64,000 nt of DNA from Fodinibius sp051746985 (lineage in GTDB: Bacteria > Bacteroidota > Rhodothermia > Balneolales > Balneolaceae), in contig JBNJFP010000002.1 of assembly GCA_051746985.1 (NCBI GenBank), forward strand, positions 62,001-126,000, written 5' to 3'. Of the stretch, positions 1 through 8,109 are shown piece after piece (the stretch's first letter is position 1; every line of letters begins with the position of its first letter). A program made the position numbers and the translations under genes. Under the pieces are notes generated by a model that was not told where the DNA came from, ran no database searches, and saw only the letters and a program-made list of their open reading frames with translations.

Positions 1-566
1 CTATTGGCCTGTCGGGCCCACTTGATTCCTTTCAGCGGTCCGGCCGGAACATTTAGATTCATCGTCACCCCTTTGGGCAACCCTTCACTTAATACATAGC
101 CAATTACCTTGCGTGCAGCGTCTTTCGCTCCCGAGAGATCTGCATCTTCATCATAATCAGTGCAACTTACAGCTATTGACGGATAACCAAGAATGGTTCC
201 CTCCGTCGCAGCACTCACCGTACCCGAATACAAAATATTAATTCCGGCATTGCTCCCGTGATTGATGCCGCTAACTACCAAGTCGGGTTTACGTTTCATA
301 AGCTGGTCATGAGCCAGCTTTACGGAATCGGCGGGAGTTCCCGTAACGGCCTGACCGTTAAAGCGCCCATCAATCTGAAATGCCCGTGATCGCAGGGGGG
401 TGTTGACCGTAACGGCGTGCCCCACTGCACTTTGCTGCCGGTCGGGGGCGATAATTTCCACATCCCCAAATTCATCGGCTACTTGCGCAAGGGCGCGAAT
501 GCCCGGAGAAAAGATTCCATCGTCGTTGCAAACTAAAATTACCGGATTGTTATCAGATGTGCTCAT
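1..566 (-). CDS. surE: 5'/3'-nucleotidase SurE (C-terminus cut by window edge)
   Basis: Stationary-phase survival nucleotidase, a metal-dependent phosphatase that removes phosphate from nucleoside monophosphates. I translated the minus strand from the ATG at 566. About 188 residues are visible of the usual 250-265, so the C-terminus lies outside the window. The N-terminus carries the family NDDG metal motif at residues 14-17, and GTPADSV (76-82) and SGINHGSN (99-106) follow, matching the SurE active-site loops. It sits 12 bp downstream of panB on the same strand and looks like the last visible member of the minus-strand housekeeping run. Nothing unusual apart from the truncation by the window. 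Confidence 0.95.
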   Translation of the reverse strand, partial: MSTSDNNPVILVCNDDGIFSPGIRALAQVADEFGDVEIIAPDRQQSAVGHAVTVNTPLRSRAFQIDGRFNGQAVTGTPADSVKLAHDQLMKRKPDLVVSGINHGSNAGINILYSGTVSAATEGTILGYPSIAVSCTDYDEDADLSGAKDAARKVIGYVLSEGLPKGVTMNLNVPAGPLKGIKWARQAN

Positions 567-578
567 AAATAAACGTGC

Positions 579-1406
579 TTAATCGTATTGCTCATTTTCA
601 TTCGGAAAATCCCCGGATCGTATATCGGAAATATATTGCTGCACGGCCGCTGTCATATCCGAGTGCATATCAGCATAGCGACGCAAAAATCGCGGTTTAA
701 ACTCCTTGTTCAACCCCAGCATATCATGAGCCACCAGCACCTGACCGTCGCATTGAGCGCCAGCCCCAATTCCAATGGTGGGGATTGAGATCGCCGACGT
801 CACTTTTGTCGCCAGCTCTGCCGGAATTTTCTCCAACACAATAGAAAAACAGCCAGCCTCTTCTAATCGTTTAGCGTCTTCTACCAGCTGATTAGCTTCC
901 GACTGTTCGGTAGCCCGCACTTTATAGGTACCAAATTTATAAATACTTTGTGGGGTAAGCCCAAGGTGACCCATCACCGGAATGCCTGCTTCAACAATTT
1001 TAGCAATCGTTTTAACAACGGGCTTGCCCCCTTCAAGTTTTACCCCATGTACACCAGCTTCCTTCATCATGCGTCCCGCATTTTCAAGAGCTTCTTCGGC
1101 TGTAACCTGGTAACTCATAAACGGCAAATCAGCAATAACAAGTGCTGTTTCTACCCCACGAACGACGCACGAAGCGTGATAAATCATGTGGTCCATCGTC
1201 ATAGGCACGGTCGTTTCATATCCCGCCATCACATTACTGGCAGAATCGCCCACCAAAATCACATCAATACCAGCCTGGTCCACAATCCGTGCCATCGTAT
1301 AGTCATAGGCGGTAAGCATGCTAATCTTCTCAGATTGCTGCTTCATCTCAACCACCGTTTGGGTAGTTACCTTTTTGGGACGATTAGAAGTTTGCTGAGT
1401 ACTCAT
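579..1406 (-). CDS. panB: 3-methyl-2-oxobutanoate hydroxymethyltransferase (PanB)
   Basis: Cytoplasmic enzyme of pantothenate (CoA) synthesis that transfers a hydroxymethyl group from methylenetetrahydrofolate to 2-oxoisovalerate, giving ketopantoate. The 275 residues fit the family. The Mg-binding VGDS motif is at residues 52-55, GYETTVPMTMD follows, and the catalytic-Glu segment VLEKIPAEL and the IGIGAG loop appear later in the barrel. The start codon directly abuts the fabZ stop (no spacer), which implies translational coupling. panC and panD are not in the window. Its substrate 2-oxoisovalerate is the product of IlvD, also encoded in this window at 60.4-62.1 kb. Confidence 0.97.
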   Translation of the reverse strand: MSTQQTSNRPKKVTTQTVVEMKQQSEKISMLTAYDYTMARIVDQAGIDVILVGDSASNVMAGYETTVPMTMDHMIYHASCVVRGVETALVIADLPFMSYQVTAEEALENAGRMMKEAGVHGVKLEGGKPVVKTIAKIVEAGIPVMGHLGLTPQSIYKFGTYKVRATEQSEANQLVEDAKRLEEAGCFSIVLEKIPAELATKVTSAISIPTIGIGAGAQCDGQVLVAHDMLGLNKEFKPRFLRRYADMHSDMTAAVQQYISDIRSGDFPNENEQYD

Positions 1407-1850
1407 TTAATTTTCACTTGGAACTATGGCAGCCGTTGCATCCAGCTCACAAACAACCTTATCACCCACACGCGCTTCGGCTGTCATATTATAAAAATTT
1501 CGTTTCTCTTTAACGAGCTTTACCTCCATTTTGAGTTGGTCTCCCGGTACTACAGACTTTCGAAATTTAGCCTTATTAATCCCCGTAAATACCGGAATAT
1601 AATCCTCGGGATTATCAATGTGGGAATGCATCAGCATCAGGCACCCACTTTGGGCCAAAGCCTCAACCTGCAGCACGCCCGGCATGATGGGCCGCTTGGG
1701 GAAGTGTCCATTAAAAAATTCCTCGTTTGCTGTTACATTTTTTAATGATAGGATTCGCCCCTCTTCTACTTCCAATACGCGATCGACAAGTAAAAAAGGA
1801 TACCGATGTGGAATTAGCTGCTTGATTTCATCAATAGTTAATTGATCCAT
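1407..1850 (-). CDS. fabZ: 3-hydroxyacyl-ACP dehydratase FabZ
   Basis: Type II fatty-acid synthesis dehydratase converting 3-hydroxyacyl-ACP to trans-2-enoyl-ACP. A single hot-dog domain of 147 residues, the normal length. The N-terminal IPHRYPFLLVDRV signature and the catalytic HFP (His49) and GVLQVEALAQ (Glu63) segments are all present. Many Bacteroidota fuse LpxC and FabZ; here FabZ stands alone. It lies between ubiE/menG and panB on the same strand, and its stop codon touches the panB start. Confidence 0.96.
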   Translation of the reverse strand: MDQLTIDEIKQLIPHRYPFLLVDRVLEVEEGRILSLKNVTANEEFFNGHFPKRPIMPGVLQVEALAQSGCLMLMHSHIDNPEDYIPVFTGINKAKFRKSVVPGDQLKMEVKLVKEKRNFYNMTAEARVGDKVVCELDATAAIVPSEN

Positions 1851-1892
1851 GGTCTCGTAATATTTTTAAAAATGTGTGTTAATATAGGAGAT

Positions 1893-2582
1893 TTATTGCA
1901 CGGTGCCTACATATATATAAGCAATTCCGCCCGTTAGCTTTGTATGTTTTTGGGATGAAAAAGATTCAGCCTCTTCCATCAAGCCAATAAAAGCATTCCC
2001 AGCCGGAAATTCGGCACTTGTTCGAGGCAAATAGGTGTAGGCCTCTTTATTACCACTTATCCACCCTCCCAATGTAGGCATAATATATTGGCTATATAAT
2101 TCATAGGGATATTTAAGCAAGCCCTTGGGCTGACCAAATTCCAGCACTACTACTTTTCCGCCCGGCTTTACGACACGCGCCATCTCTTGAAGAGCTTTCA
2201 CCGGGTCATCCACATTGCGGATGCCGAAAGCAATACTTGAAATATCGAACTCATTATCATCGTATGGCAAATTCATGGCATCCGCTACCTCAAAATCTAC
2301 AACCAGGCCATGCTCATCAGCCTTGGCGGGGGCATGCTCAATCATTTCTGCGCAAAAATCGGTTCCCAACACATAGCCCTCATCACCAACAGCTTCTTTA
2401 AATTCCAGCGCCAGATCCCCCGTTCCCGTGGCACAATCCAGCACACGATCGCCCAGTTTGGCTTCGCTAAGTTCTACCGTTTGCGACCGCCAGATATGAT
2501 GGATGCCAAATGACAAAATATTATTAACCCGATCGTAATCATCGGCAATATCGGCAAACATGTTTCGTACCTTTTCACTCAT
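1893..2582 (-). CDS. ubiE: Demethylmenaquinone/ubiquinone C-methyltransferase UbiE/MenG
   Basis: SAM-dependent methyltransferase performing the last ring C-methylation of quinone synthesis; in this kind of organism menaquinone is the likely product (inference). 229 residues, family length. The N-terminal VRNMFADIADDYDRVN signature, the SAM-binding VLDCATGTGDLAL loop near residues 48-60 and the FGIRNVDD motif are typical of UbiE/MenG. It lies about 30 bp downstream of the histidine phosphatase gene and 42 bp upstream of fabZ, on the same strand. Confidence 0.95.
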   Translation of the reverse strand: MSEKVRNMFADIADDYDRVNNILSFGIHHIWRSQTVELSEAKLGDRVLDCATGTGDLALEFKEAVGDEGYVLGTDFCAEMIEHAPAKADEHGLVVDFEVADAMNLPYDDNEFDISSIAFGIRNVDDPVKALQEMARVVKPGGKVVVLEFGQPKGLLKYPYELYSQYIMPTLGGWISGNKEAYTYLPRTSAEFPAGNAFIGLMEEAESFSSQKHTKLTGGIAYIYVGTVQ

Positions 2583-2615
2583 AGGCGTTCAAATAAATTA
2601 ATCTGTTTTAAATAT

Positions 2616-3260
2616 TTAGGATACAGTCACTTGCTGAAAGTATTCTGTCGTCAGGTGATCCGTTTTATTCAGATATACATCCTCAAAACCAGTTCCATTC
2701 CACTGCAGATGATATAACGCACCGTTGCTGTGTGGAATTTGGTGCATATTTGCTAATCCGTAGTTCAGCCAATCCGACAACAGGATACGCAACAAGCGTC
2801 CATGAAGCACAAAAAGCAGGTTGGTTGATTTATTCTTTCGGATAATTTGGTCAGCACGGTTTTGGGCACGTTCCAGCACAAGTTTGGGACTTTCCCCTTG
2901 TTCTATAGCGTAATCAATCTCACCCGACTTCCATCGCGTGTGCAGATCCTGCAGCTGTGTTTTGATCTCTGAGATTGGCCGACCCTCCAAAACTCCGAAA
3001 TTCATCTCATCAAGTTCGGGGTGCGATTCCACCACCAACCCAAAAGAGTTGGCAATAACGCGAGCCGTTTGTTGCGACCTTTTCAAATTACTACTAACAA
3101 TCCGGTGAAAGGAAATATCATTTAAATAGTGCGCAATAGCCCGAGCCTGTCTGGTGCCGGTATCATTTAAGGGAGCATCAATTCCGCGCCCCTGAATGTG
3201 ATTTTTTCGATTGTACTCAGTTTCCCCGTGACGAGCCAAATATATGTTGGTCAATCCCAC
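2616..3260 (-). CDS. Histidine phosphatase family protein (phosphoglycerate mutase-like)
   Basis: Member of the two-histidine phosphatase superfamily (GpmB/CobC-like). The phosphate-accepting motif LARHGETEYN lies about ten residues from the proposed start, the acidic segment LDEMNFGVLEG is present, and the second conserved histidine is in VLHGRLLRILL. The substrate cannot be told from sequence; small phosphometabolites or alpha-ribazole phosphate are family possibilities. The frame stays open upstream to 3302, but only from a TTG inside the preceding gene. I chose the GTG at 3260 (a TTG at 3254 is equally possible), which lies 2 nt past the neighbour's TGA and gives a normal N-terminus. Likely co-transcribed with its neighbours. 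Confidence 0.85.
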   Translation of the reverse strand: MGLTNIYLARHGETEYNRKNHIQGRGIDAPLNDTGTRQARAIAHYLNDISFHRIVSSNLKRSQQTARVIANSFGLVVESHPELDEMNFGVLEGRPISEIKTQLQDLHTRWKSGEIDYAIEQGESPKLVLERAQNRADQIIRKNKSTNLLFVLHGRLLRILLSDWLNYGLANMHQIPHSNGALYHLQWNGTGFEDVYLNKTDHLTTEYFQQVTVS

Positions 3261-3261
3261 C

Positions 3262-3897
3262 TCAATTACCACCCTTTTTTCGACTTGTAGCCAACTCAAC
3301 AAACGTATCTTCCATCTGTTGAACTTCTGAAGGCTGTAAATTATAGTGCATCCCGTACTTTACTAAAATCATCTTAAACACACGATCATTCAACGTTAAT
3401 TTCTTATCCGTGCCTTGGTCAAGGTAATCCCATAAACGTTTTAACAGTCCCAATTTCATCAAAAAGAAAAATACCAGTCCTACCCCGGCGGCTAAATAAT
3501 TTCCAACCATCCCAACGGCACTAATTATTACCAGCGAGGTAATTAGCAGGTATCCGTCAGAGTTTAGCAATTTTAGCACCTTGCCGAGGTATATGGTTAC
3601 AAATGCACTTTTAAGACGATACCAGAAAAAATGAAATGCGATGGCAATGACTGCTGCAAATAGCGGGTGCACCACCAAAAGCAGTACCAACAATATTGTT
3701 AATGCCAGGCTGTCGGCGCTGCGAACCCATGCAATAGCCTCATCAACAAGCTTATCAAGCGGACGTTTGTCTAACAACCCGGGTACAAAATCTTTGATTT
3801 GTTCCGATGTTATATGAAACCAGTCGCCGGTGCGTGTTACAATACCCAGCTGTGTTTCGAGAAAAATATTCTGTGTTCTGGAATCTCTGTTATTCAT
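3262..3897 (-). CDS. Hypothetical multi-pass membrane protein
   Basis: I do not recognise this 211-residue protein. It has a hydrophilic N-terminus of about 60 residues, then several hydrophobic stretches (roughly residues 62-95 and 112-150) consistent with three or four membrane helices. A basic and polar C-terminal domain of about 60 residues (DYLDQGTDKKLTLNDRV onward) follows, probably cytosolic. There is no signal peptide or known motif. It lies between comF and the histidine phosphatase gene and nearly touches the latter, which suggests co-expression. No function is assigned. Confidence 0.75.
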   Translation of the reverse strand: MNNRDSRTQNIFLETQLGIVTRTGDWFHITSEQIKDFVPGLLDKRPLDKLVDEAIAWVRSADSLALTILLVLLLVVHPLFAAVIAIAFHFFWYRLKSAFVTIYLGKVLKLLNSDGYLLITSLVIISAVGMVGNYLAAGVGLVFFFLMKLGLLKRLWDYLDQGTDKKLTLNDRVFKMILVKYGMHYNLQPSEVQQMEDTFVELATSRKKGGN

Positions 3898-3949
3898 AGA
3901 CTGAAAAATATCCTTCTTTTGGCAAAAAACGAATTTTCTGTGCGATTAT

Positions 3950-4660
3950 TTAGGCCTGTGCTATCGTTAAAATAATAACGGGGCCTGAGCCACCATTTCG
4001 TAACGTTTCTGCCAACTCAAACGTTGTGGCTCCGGTGGTAAAGACATCATCAATGATAAGGCACAGCTTATTCTCAAGTACTTTCTTATTTTTAACCATA
4101 AAAGCTTTTTGCATGTTTTTAAGGCGTTTCTCAAGTGTGAATCCCGTTTGCGATCGGGTATTTTTCGTCCGAACGATATCGCCTACCTCACAAATAGGTA
4201 TTTCTTTCCATACCTCCTTAAACCCCTGTGCCAATTTAAAAGCCTGATTAAACCCCCTGTACCGAAACTTTAGGTAATGTAGTGGAACAGGCACAATCAC
4301 CGCCTTATGATTAGTTATCAAATTCGTTATTGCCGGGTGCGCCTTAATACGTTGCCCCAACTTACGTCCCAAATCAACCCCTACCATGGTAAGCCGCTCA
4401 TACTTCAGCTGATGCATTAAGTTTTGTAAATCCCCACCTTTATCAAACTTCCAAAGAGCATGCTGGATAATAATTTCCTCGGGCAAAAGTGAATCGGAAG
4501 ACGCCCTTTTATTTTCGGGATTGGCATCCTCAAAACGATCCTCCAGACAAAAAGAACATAATTGATGCTTGCGCTGGGTATTTTCCCGTCCGCAACACAC
4601 GCATACATTGGGAAAGACAATCTGCTTAAAGCTACGTAAAACCGTTTTTATTTCTCTCAT
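3950..4660 (-). CDS. comF: ComF family protein (zinc ribbon plus phosphoribosyltransferase fold)
   Basis: ComF/GntX family protein linked to DNA uptake in naturally competent bacteria; its biochemical role is not settled. Four cysteines in two pairs near residues 20-40 (CVCCGRE and CSFC) form a zinc-binding head. The C-terminal half is a PRTase domain with the PRPP-binding signature LIIDDVFTTGATTFE and the conserved VPVPLHYLKFRYRGFNQ region. 236 residues is the usual length. It is the first gene of the minus-strand run and is divergent from the rodZ-like gene, so the 150 bp gap must hold both promoters. Confidence 0.9.
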   Translation of the reverse strand: MREIKTVLRSFKQIVFPNVCVCCGRENTQRKHQLCSFCLEDRFEDANPENKRASSDSLLPEEIIIQHALWKFDKGGDLQNLMHQLKYERLTMVGVDLGRKLGQRIKAHPAITNLITNHKAVIVPVPLHYLKFRYRGFNQAFKLAQGFKEVWKEIPICEVGDIVRTKNTRSQTGFTLEKRLKNMQKAFMVKNKKVLENKLCLIIDDVFTTGATTFELAETLRNGGSGPVIILTIAQA

Positions 4661-4749
4661 TAAGATATAATTTTTGTAGGTAAGATCGGTTATAAGGTGT
4701 GATCCTTACAATCCATTTGGTCATTCTGTAAAAAATTTTCAGCAACCGC

Positions 4750-4757
4750 TATATTTG
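4750..4757 (+). promoter_or_regulatory. Putative -7 box TATATTTG upstream of rodZ-like gene
   Basis: TATATTTG fits the TAnnTTTG -7 consensus of Bacteroidota-type primary sigma promoters and lies 54 bp before the rodZ-like ATG. I see no well-spaced -33 TTG, so the call is tentative. Confidence 0.45.
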
Positions 4758-4811
4758 TTTAGATTATACGCCGTAATAACGGTCTGCCACTACTAATCCA
4801 CAATATTATCT

Positions 4812-5954
4812 ATGGCATCACTCGGAAAAGACCTGGCTCGAATTCGTAAAGAGCAAGGGCTTACGCTCGAAGAAGTTCATGAAGATACGAAAATACCCAA
4901 TCGTATTATTGAGTCAATTGAGAATGGCTCTATCTTTACTGAGATCAATGAGAATACTACTTACATACGCAGTTTCGTTCGTAGTTATGCTAAAGCCTTA
5001 TCTATAGATGAAAAGCAGATTGTGTATGCCCTCGACAAGGTTGAAAAAGGTGAGTACGGCGGCTCACTGCAAAGTCTTTTAAAAGAGAAACCAAAAAAAT
5101 CCTTTGAGTTTGATGAGGGGGCCGAGGACAAAGAGCAGGAGGCTGAACAAGAGCCATCGGATGAAGAAAAAGATGAGATGGTGCATGACCATTCCCCGGA
5201 ATTTAATCAGTCGCAACAAGCGTCTTCCCCGGCTGTAGGAGCTCGTGAGGATCACCCCGATGTGCAATCAGTTGACTGGGCCGATATGGGACGAAGGTTT
5301 CAGCCGCTTAAATCAGTAGGATCACGAACATGGGCAAGCCTAATTACATTGGTAATTCTTGCAGCAATAGTGGGTGGATTTTTCTTCTTTTATGATGCCG
5401 ATACTTCCGATACGGAAGTTGCCACCAATCCTGATGCCACCTCAACAGAAGAGCAGCGCCAGCAAGAATCTTCTACCGAAAATTTAAGTACTGACTCTCT
5501 GGAGCTGAATATTGCATCCCCTGAAGAAGGTGATACCCTCAATCAAGGGAATACGGTTGTAACTGATGAAGTGGAGAACGAGAACCTCACCGAATTACCC
5601 GATACGCTATCGATTGTTATTTACGCAGCATATGGACAGTTGGAGCCGGTGCGGGTTTATACCGACATCTCAGATGACATTAATCCCTATTGGGTTGAAG
5701 AGGGCGAAGCACTGCGCTTCAATTTTGTTAATGAAATTCGTATTCGGGGTCAATACAGTCGAATGGTGTTACTTCTTAACGGACACCCTATTGAAGATCC
5801 CCGCGAAGCGTTTTACAATGCTGATACCCGCCTGTTAGAAATTACACGATCTTATTTTGAAGACGATGATCGCTGGCTCCAAGCTGCTCCCGACTCGCTT
5901 CCCATCGATGCCCCACCTCCTTCTTTAATCAGAGAGCGTCCAACCTTTAATTGA
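4812..5954 (+). CDS. RodZ-like helix-turn-helix membrane protein
   Basis: 380-residue bitopic protein of RodZ-like architecture. A Cro/HTH_25-type helix-turn-helix domain occupies residues 1-75 (LARIRKEQGLTLEEVHEDT). A long acidic linker follows (residues 95-150, rich in Glu/Asp). One membrane helix lies near 172-194, and an extracytoplasmic domain near 260-350 resembles the DUF4115-type C-terminus. RodZ proteins tie MreB to the cell-wall elongation machinery; whether this one does so is inferred from architecture only. It lies 14 bp upstream of ligA and is probably co-transcribed with it. It lacks recognisable neighbours of the mre cluster. Confidence 0.8.
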   Translation: MASLGKDLARIRKEQGLTLEEVHEDTKIPNRIIESIENGSIFTEINENTTYIRSFVRSYAKALSIDEKQIVYALDKVEKGEYGGSLQSLLKEKPKKSFEFDEGAEDKEQEAEQEPSDEEKDEMVHDHSPEFNQSQQASSPAVGAREDHPDVQSVDWADMGRRFQPLKSVGSRTWASLITLVILAAIVGGFFFFYDADTSDTEVATNPDATSTEEQRQQESSTENLSTDSLELNIASPEEGDTLNQGNTVVTDEVENENLTELPDTLSIVIYAAYGQLEPVRVYTDISDDINPYWVEEGEALRFNFVNEIRIRGQYSRMVLLLNGHPIEDPREAFYNADTRLLEITRSYFEDDDRWLQAAPDSLPIDAPPPSLIRERPTFN

Positions 5955-5968
5955 TTTAAGCACCTAAG

Positions 5969-7972
5969 ATGGACAAACAACAGGCTATGGATCGCGTTCA
6001 AGAATTGCGCGAACTTCTTGAAAAAGCCAACAAAGCCTACTACCAAGAAGCTCAACCTTTTATTTCGGATAAAGAGTTCGACCTTTATCTGGCCGAGCTG
6101 AAACAGTTGGAAGAGCAGTATGAATTAAGTGATCCCGCCTCTCCAACTCAGCGCGTCGGAGGCGAACCGAGCAGCGAGTTTAAAACCGTCGAGCATCCCA
6201 CCCCGCTGTTAAGCCTCGACAACACCTACAACGAAGACGAACTTAATGATTTTGATCGCAGGGTGCGTGATCTGCTTGGCCATAACGATTTTACCTACTT
6301 GGTTGAGCTAAAGTTTGATGGTGCCGCTATACGACTTCGTTATGAACATGGAGAGCTCGTATTGGGAGCTACTCGGGGCGATGGGGAACGCGGCGACGAC
6401 ATTACCCGTAATATCAAAACTATTAAAGATATCCCCTTGCATCTTAAAGGGGATTATCCTGCAGTGGTAGAAGTTCGCGGTGAGGCCTACATGGAACGGG
6501 AAGCCTTTGTTCGTATGAACGAACATCGCGAACAGCAGGGACTAAACGCTTTTGCCAATCCTCGTAATTCCACTGCCGGCTCACTAAAGATGCAAGATCC
6601 TCGGGAAGTAGCCCGACGCCCCATTCGTTTTTTCGGCTTTGATTTGCTCACCGAAGATGGTCAGGAGCCTATCACACAGTTTAGAAAAATGGAACTTCTT
6701 GACCAATATGGGCTTCCCGTTTGCAAACATTACAAACAGTGCTCCACCATCGATGAAGTCCACCAAAAAATTGCGGATTGGGAAGAGCTCCGACAAAACC
6801 TTGCCTACGAGACTGATGGAGTTGTAATCAAAGTTAATGAAGAACAATACCGTGAGACGCTCGGCACCACTTCGAAAGCTCCCCGCTGGGCCATCGCCTA
6901 CAAATTTGAAGCACAACAGGCTACCACCGTTCTTGAGGATATTACCCTGCAGGTCGGGCGGCTTGGCAAAATTACACCAGTGGCCGAACTTAAAGCGGTA
7001 GAGCTTGCGGGGACCACGGTAAAACGGGCCTCACTGCATAACGAAGATGAAATCCACCGCAAAGATATTCGTATTGGTGATCGCGTGGTGGTTGAAAAAG
7101 CAGGAGAAATTATCCCCCAGGTAGTAAGTGTTGTAAATCCTGATCGTGAGGATCGTTCCCCATCTTTCCACATGCCGGAGCAGTGTCCCGCCTGTGGACA
7201 AAAACTCATAAAGCTGGGCGAAGATGTGGACTGGCGCTGTATCAACCCCGAATGTCCGCCACAGATTCGACAGCGTATCGAACATTTTGCTTCGCGTGAT
7301 GCCATGGATATTGATGGACTGGGCGAAGCGGTTGTTGATCAGCTGGTTACAGAAAATTTAATCAGCAATTATGCCGATTTATATGAGCTATCGACAGAGC
7401 AGCTACTGCCCCTGGAACGCATGGCCGAAAAAAGTGCGCAAAATCTGCTGGATGCTATTGAAAAAAGCAAGTCGCAGCCTCTTGATCGCGTCATTTATGC
7501 GATGGGCATTCGCTTTGTTGGCAAGACTGTTGCTCGTGATCTGGCACATGCTTTTTCTACGATGGATGCGTTGATGAAGGCAGACAAAGAAACGATTGAA
7601 GATATTGATTCCATCGGACCTAAAATTGCGGCATCGGTTGTTGAATTCTTCAGCCAGGATCACAATAAAGAACTTATAGCGAAATTACGCGCTCATGGAC
7701 TCAATTTTGAGATGAAGACTGACCAACAGGCTTCACAAAAACTTGACGGGAAAAAGTTTGTACTAACCGGAAGTTTGCCATCGTTAACACGCAAAGAAGC
7801 CACCCAACTTATTGAAAAACATGGCGGAACGACTACGTCATCGGTAAGTGGTAATACCGACTACTTGCTGGTTGGGGATTCGCCGGGCAGTAAATTTGAT
7901 AAAGCCAAGGAGTTGGATATCCCCATATTAAATCAACAGGCGTTTCTTGAATTAATTGACGAAAAATTATAG
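5969..7972 (+). CDS. ligA: NAD-dependent DNA ligase LigA
   Basis: Seals nicks during replication and repair using NAD as the adenylate donor. 667 residues, family length. Domain order is intact: Ia domain, adenylation domain with KFDG (nucleophilic Lys115) and ATRGDGERGDD, OB fold, Cys4 zinc finger (CPAC and CINPEC near residues 405-425), helix-hairpin-helix repeats and a C-terminal BRCT domain starting near residue 590. Start chosen at the ATG 14 bp after the rodZ-like stop; the next in-frame ATG is a few codons inside. Confidence 0.98.
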   Translation: MDKQQAMDRVQELRELLEKANKAYYQEAQPFISDKEFDLYLAELKQLEEQYELSDPASPTQRVGGEPSSEFKTVEHPTPLLSLDNTYNEDELNDFDRRVRDLLGHNDFTYLVELKFDGAAIRLRYEHGELVLGATRGDGERGDDITRNIKTIKDIPLHLKGDYPAVVEVRGEAYMEREAFVRMNEHREQQGLNAFANPRNSTAGSLKMQDPREVARRPIRFFGFDLLTEDGQEPITQFRKMELLDQYGLPVCKHYKQCSTIDEVHQKIADWEELRQNLAYETDGVVIKVNEEQYRETLGTTSKAPRWAIAYKFEAQQATTVLEDITLQVGRLGKITPVAELKAVELAGTTVKRASLHNEDEIHRKDIRIGDRVVVEKAGEIIPQVVSVVNPDREDRSPSFHMPEQCPACGQKLIKLGEDVDWRCINPECPPQIRQRIEHFASRDAMDIDGLGEAVVDQLVTENLISNYADLYELSTEQLLPLERMAEKSAQNLLDAIEKSKSQPLDRVIYAMGIRFVGKTVARDLAHAFSTMDALMKADKETIEDIDSIGPKIAASVVEFFSQDHNKELIAKLRAHGLNFEMKTDQQASQKLDGKKFVLTGSLPSLTRKEATQLIEKHGGTTTSSVSGNTDYLLVGDSPGSKFDKAKELDIPILNQQAFLELIDEKL

Positions 7973-8005
7973 GCCGCTGGCTAATATTTAAGTTTAACAA
8001 CATGT

Positions 8006-8038
8006 TTGGTAATCTGGTTTCGGGTTGGTATAATTTTG
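8006..8038 (+). promoter_or_regulatory. Putative promoter TTG-N22-TAATTTTG for the 7TM-HD gene
   Basis: A TTG at 8006-8008 and TAATTTTG at 8031-8038 fit the Bacteroidota -33/-7 pattern (spacing one or two longer than usual). Transcription would start near 8045, about 65 nt before the ATG at 8110. The 137 bp gap after ligA shows no clear terminator. Confidence 0.45.
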
Positions 8039-8109
8039 TTATGCAAATATCATATCTAACTAATGTAATGTCTCAACGGTTTCTAAATACTGAGGCTGAG
8101 TAAACTATT

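Noticed and set aside
948..1745. 265-codon plus-strand ORF
   Set aside because: It is antisense to panB and fabZ, both of which have intact catalytic motifs; the plus-strand translation has no recognisable domain.
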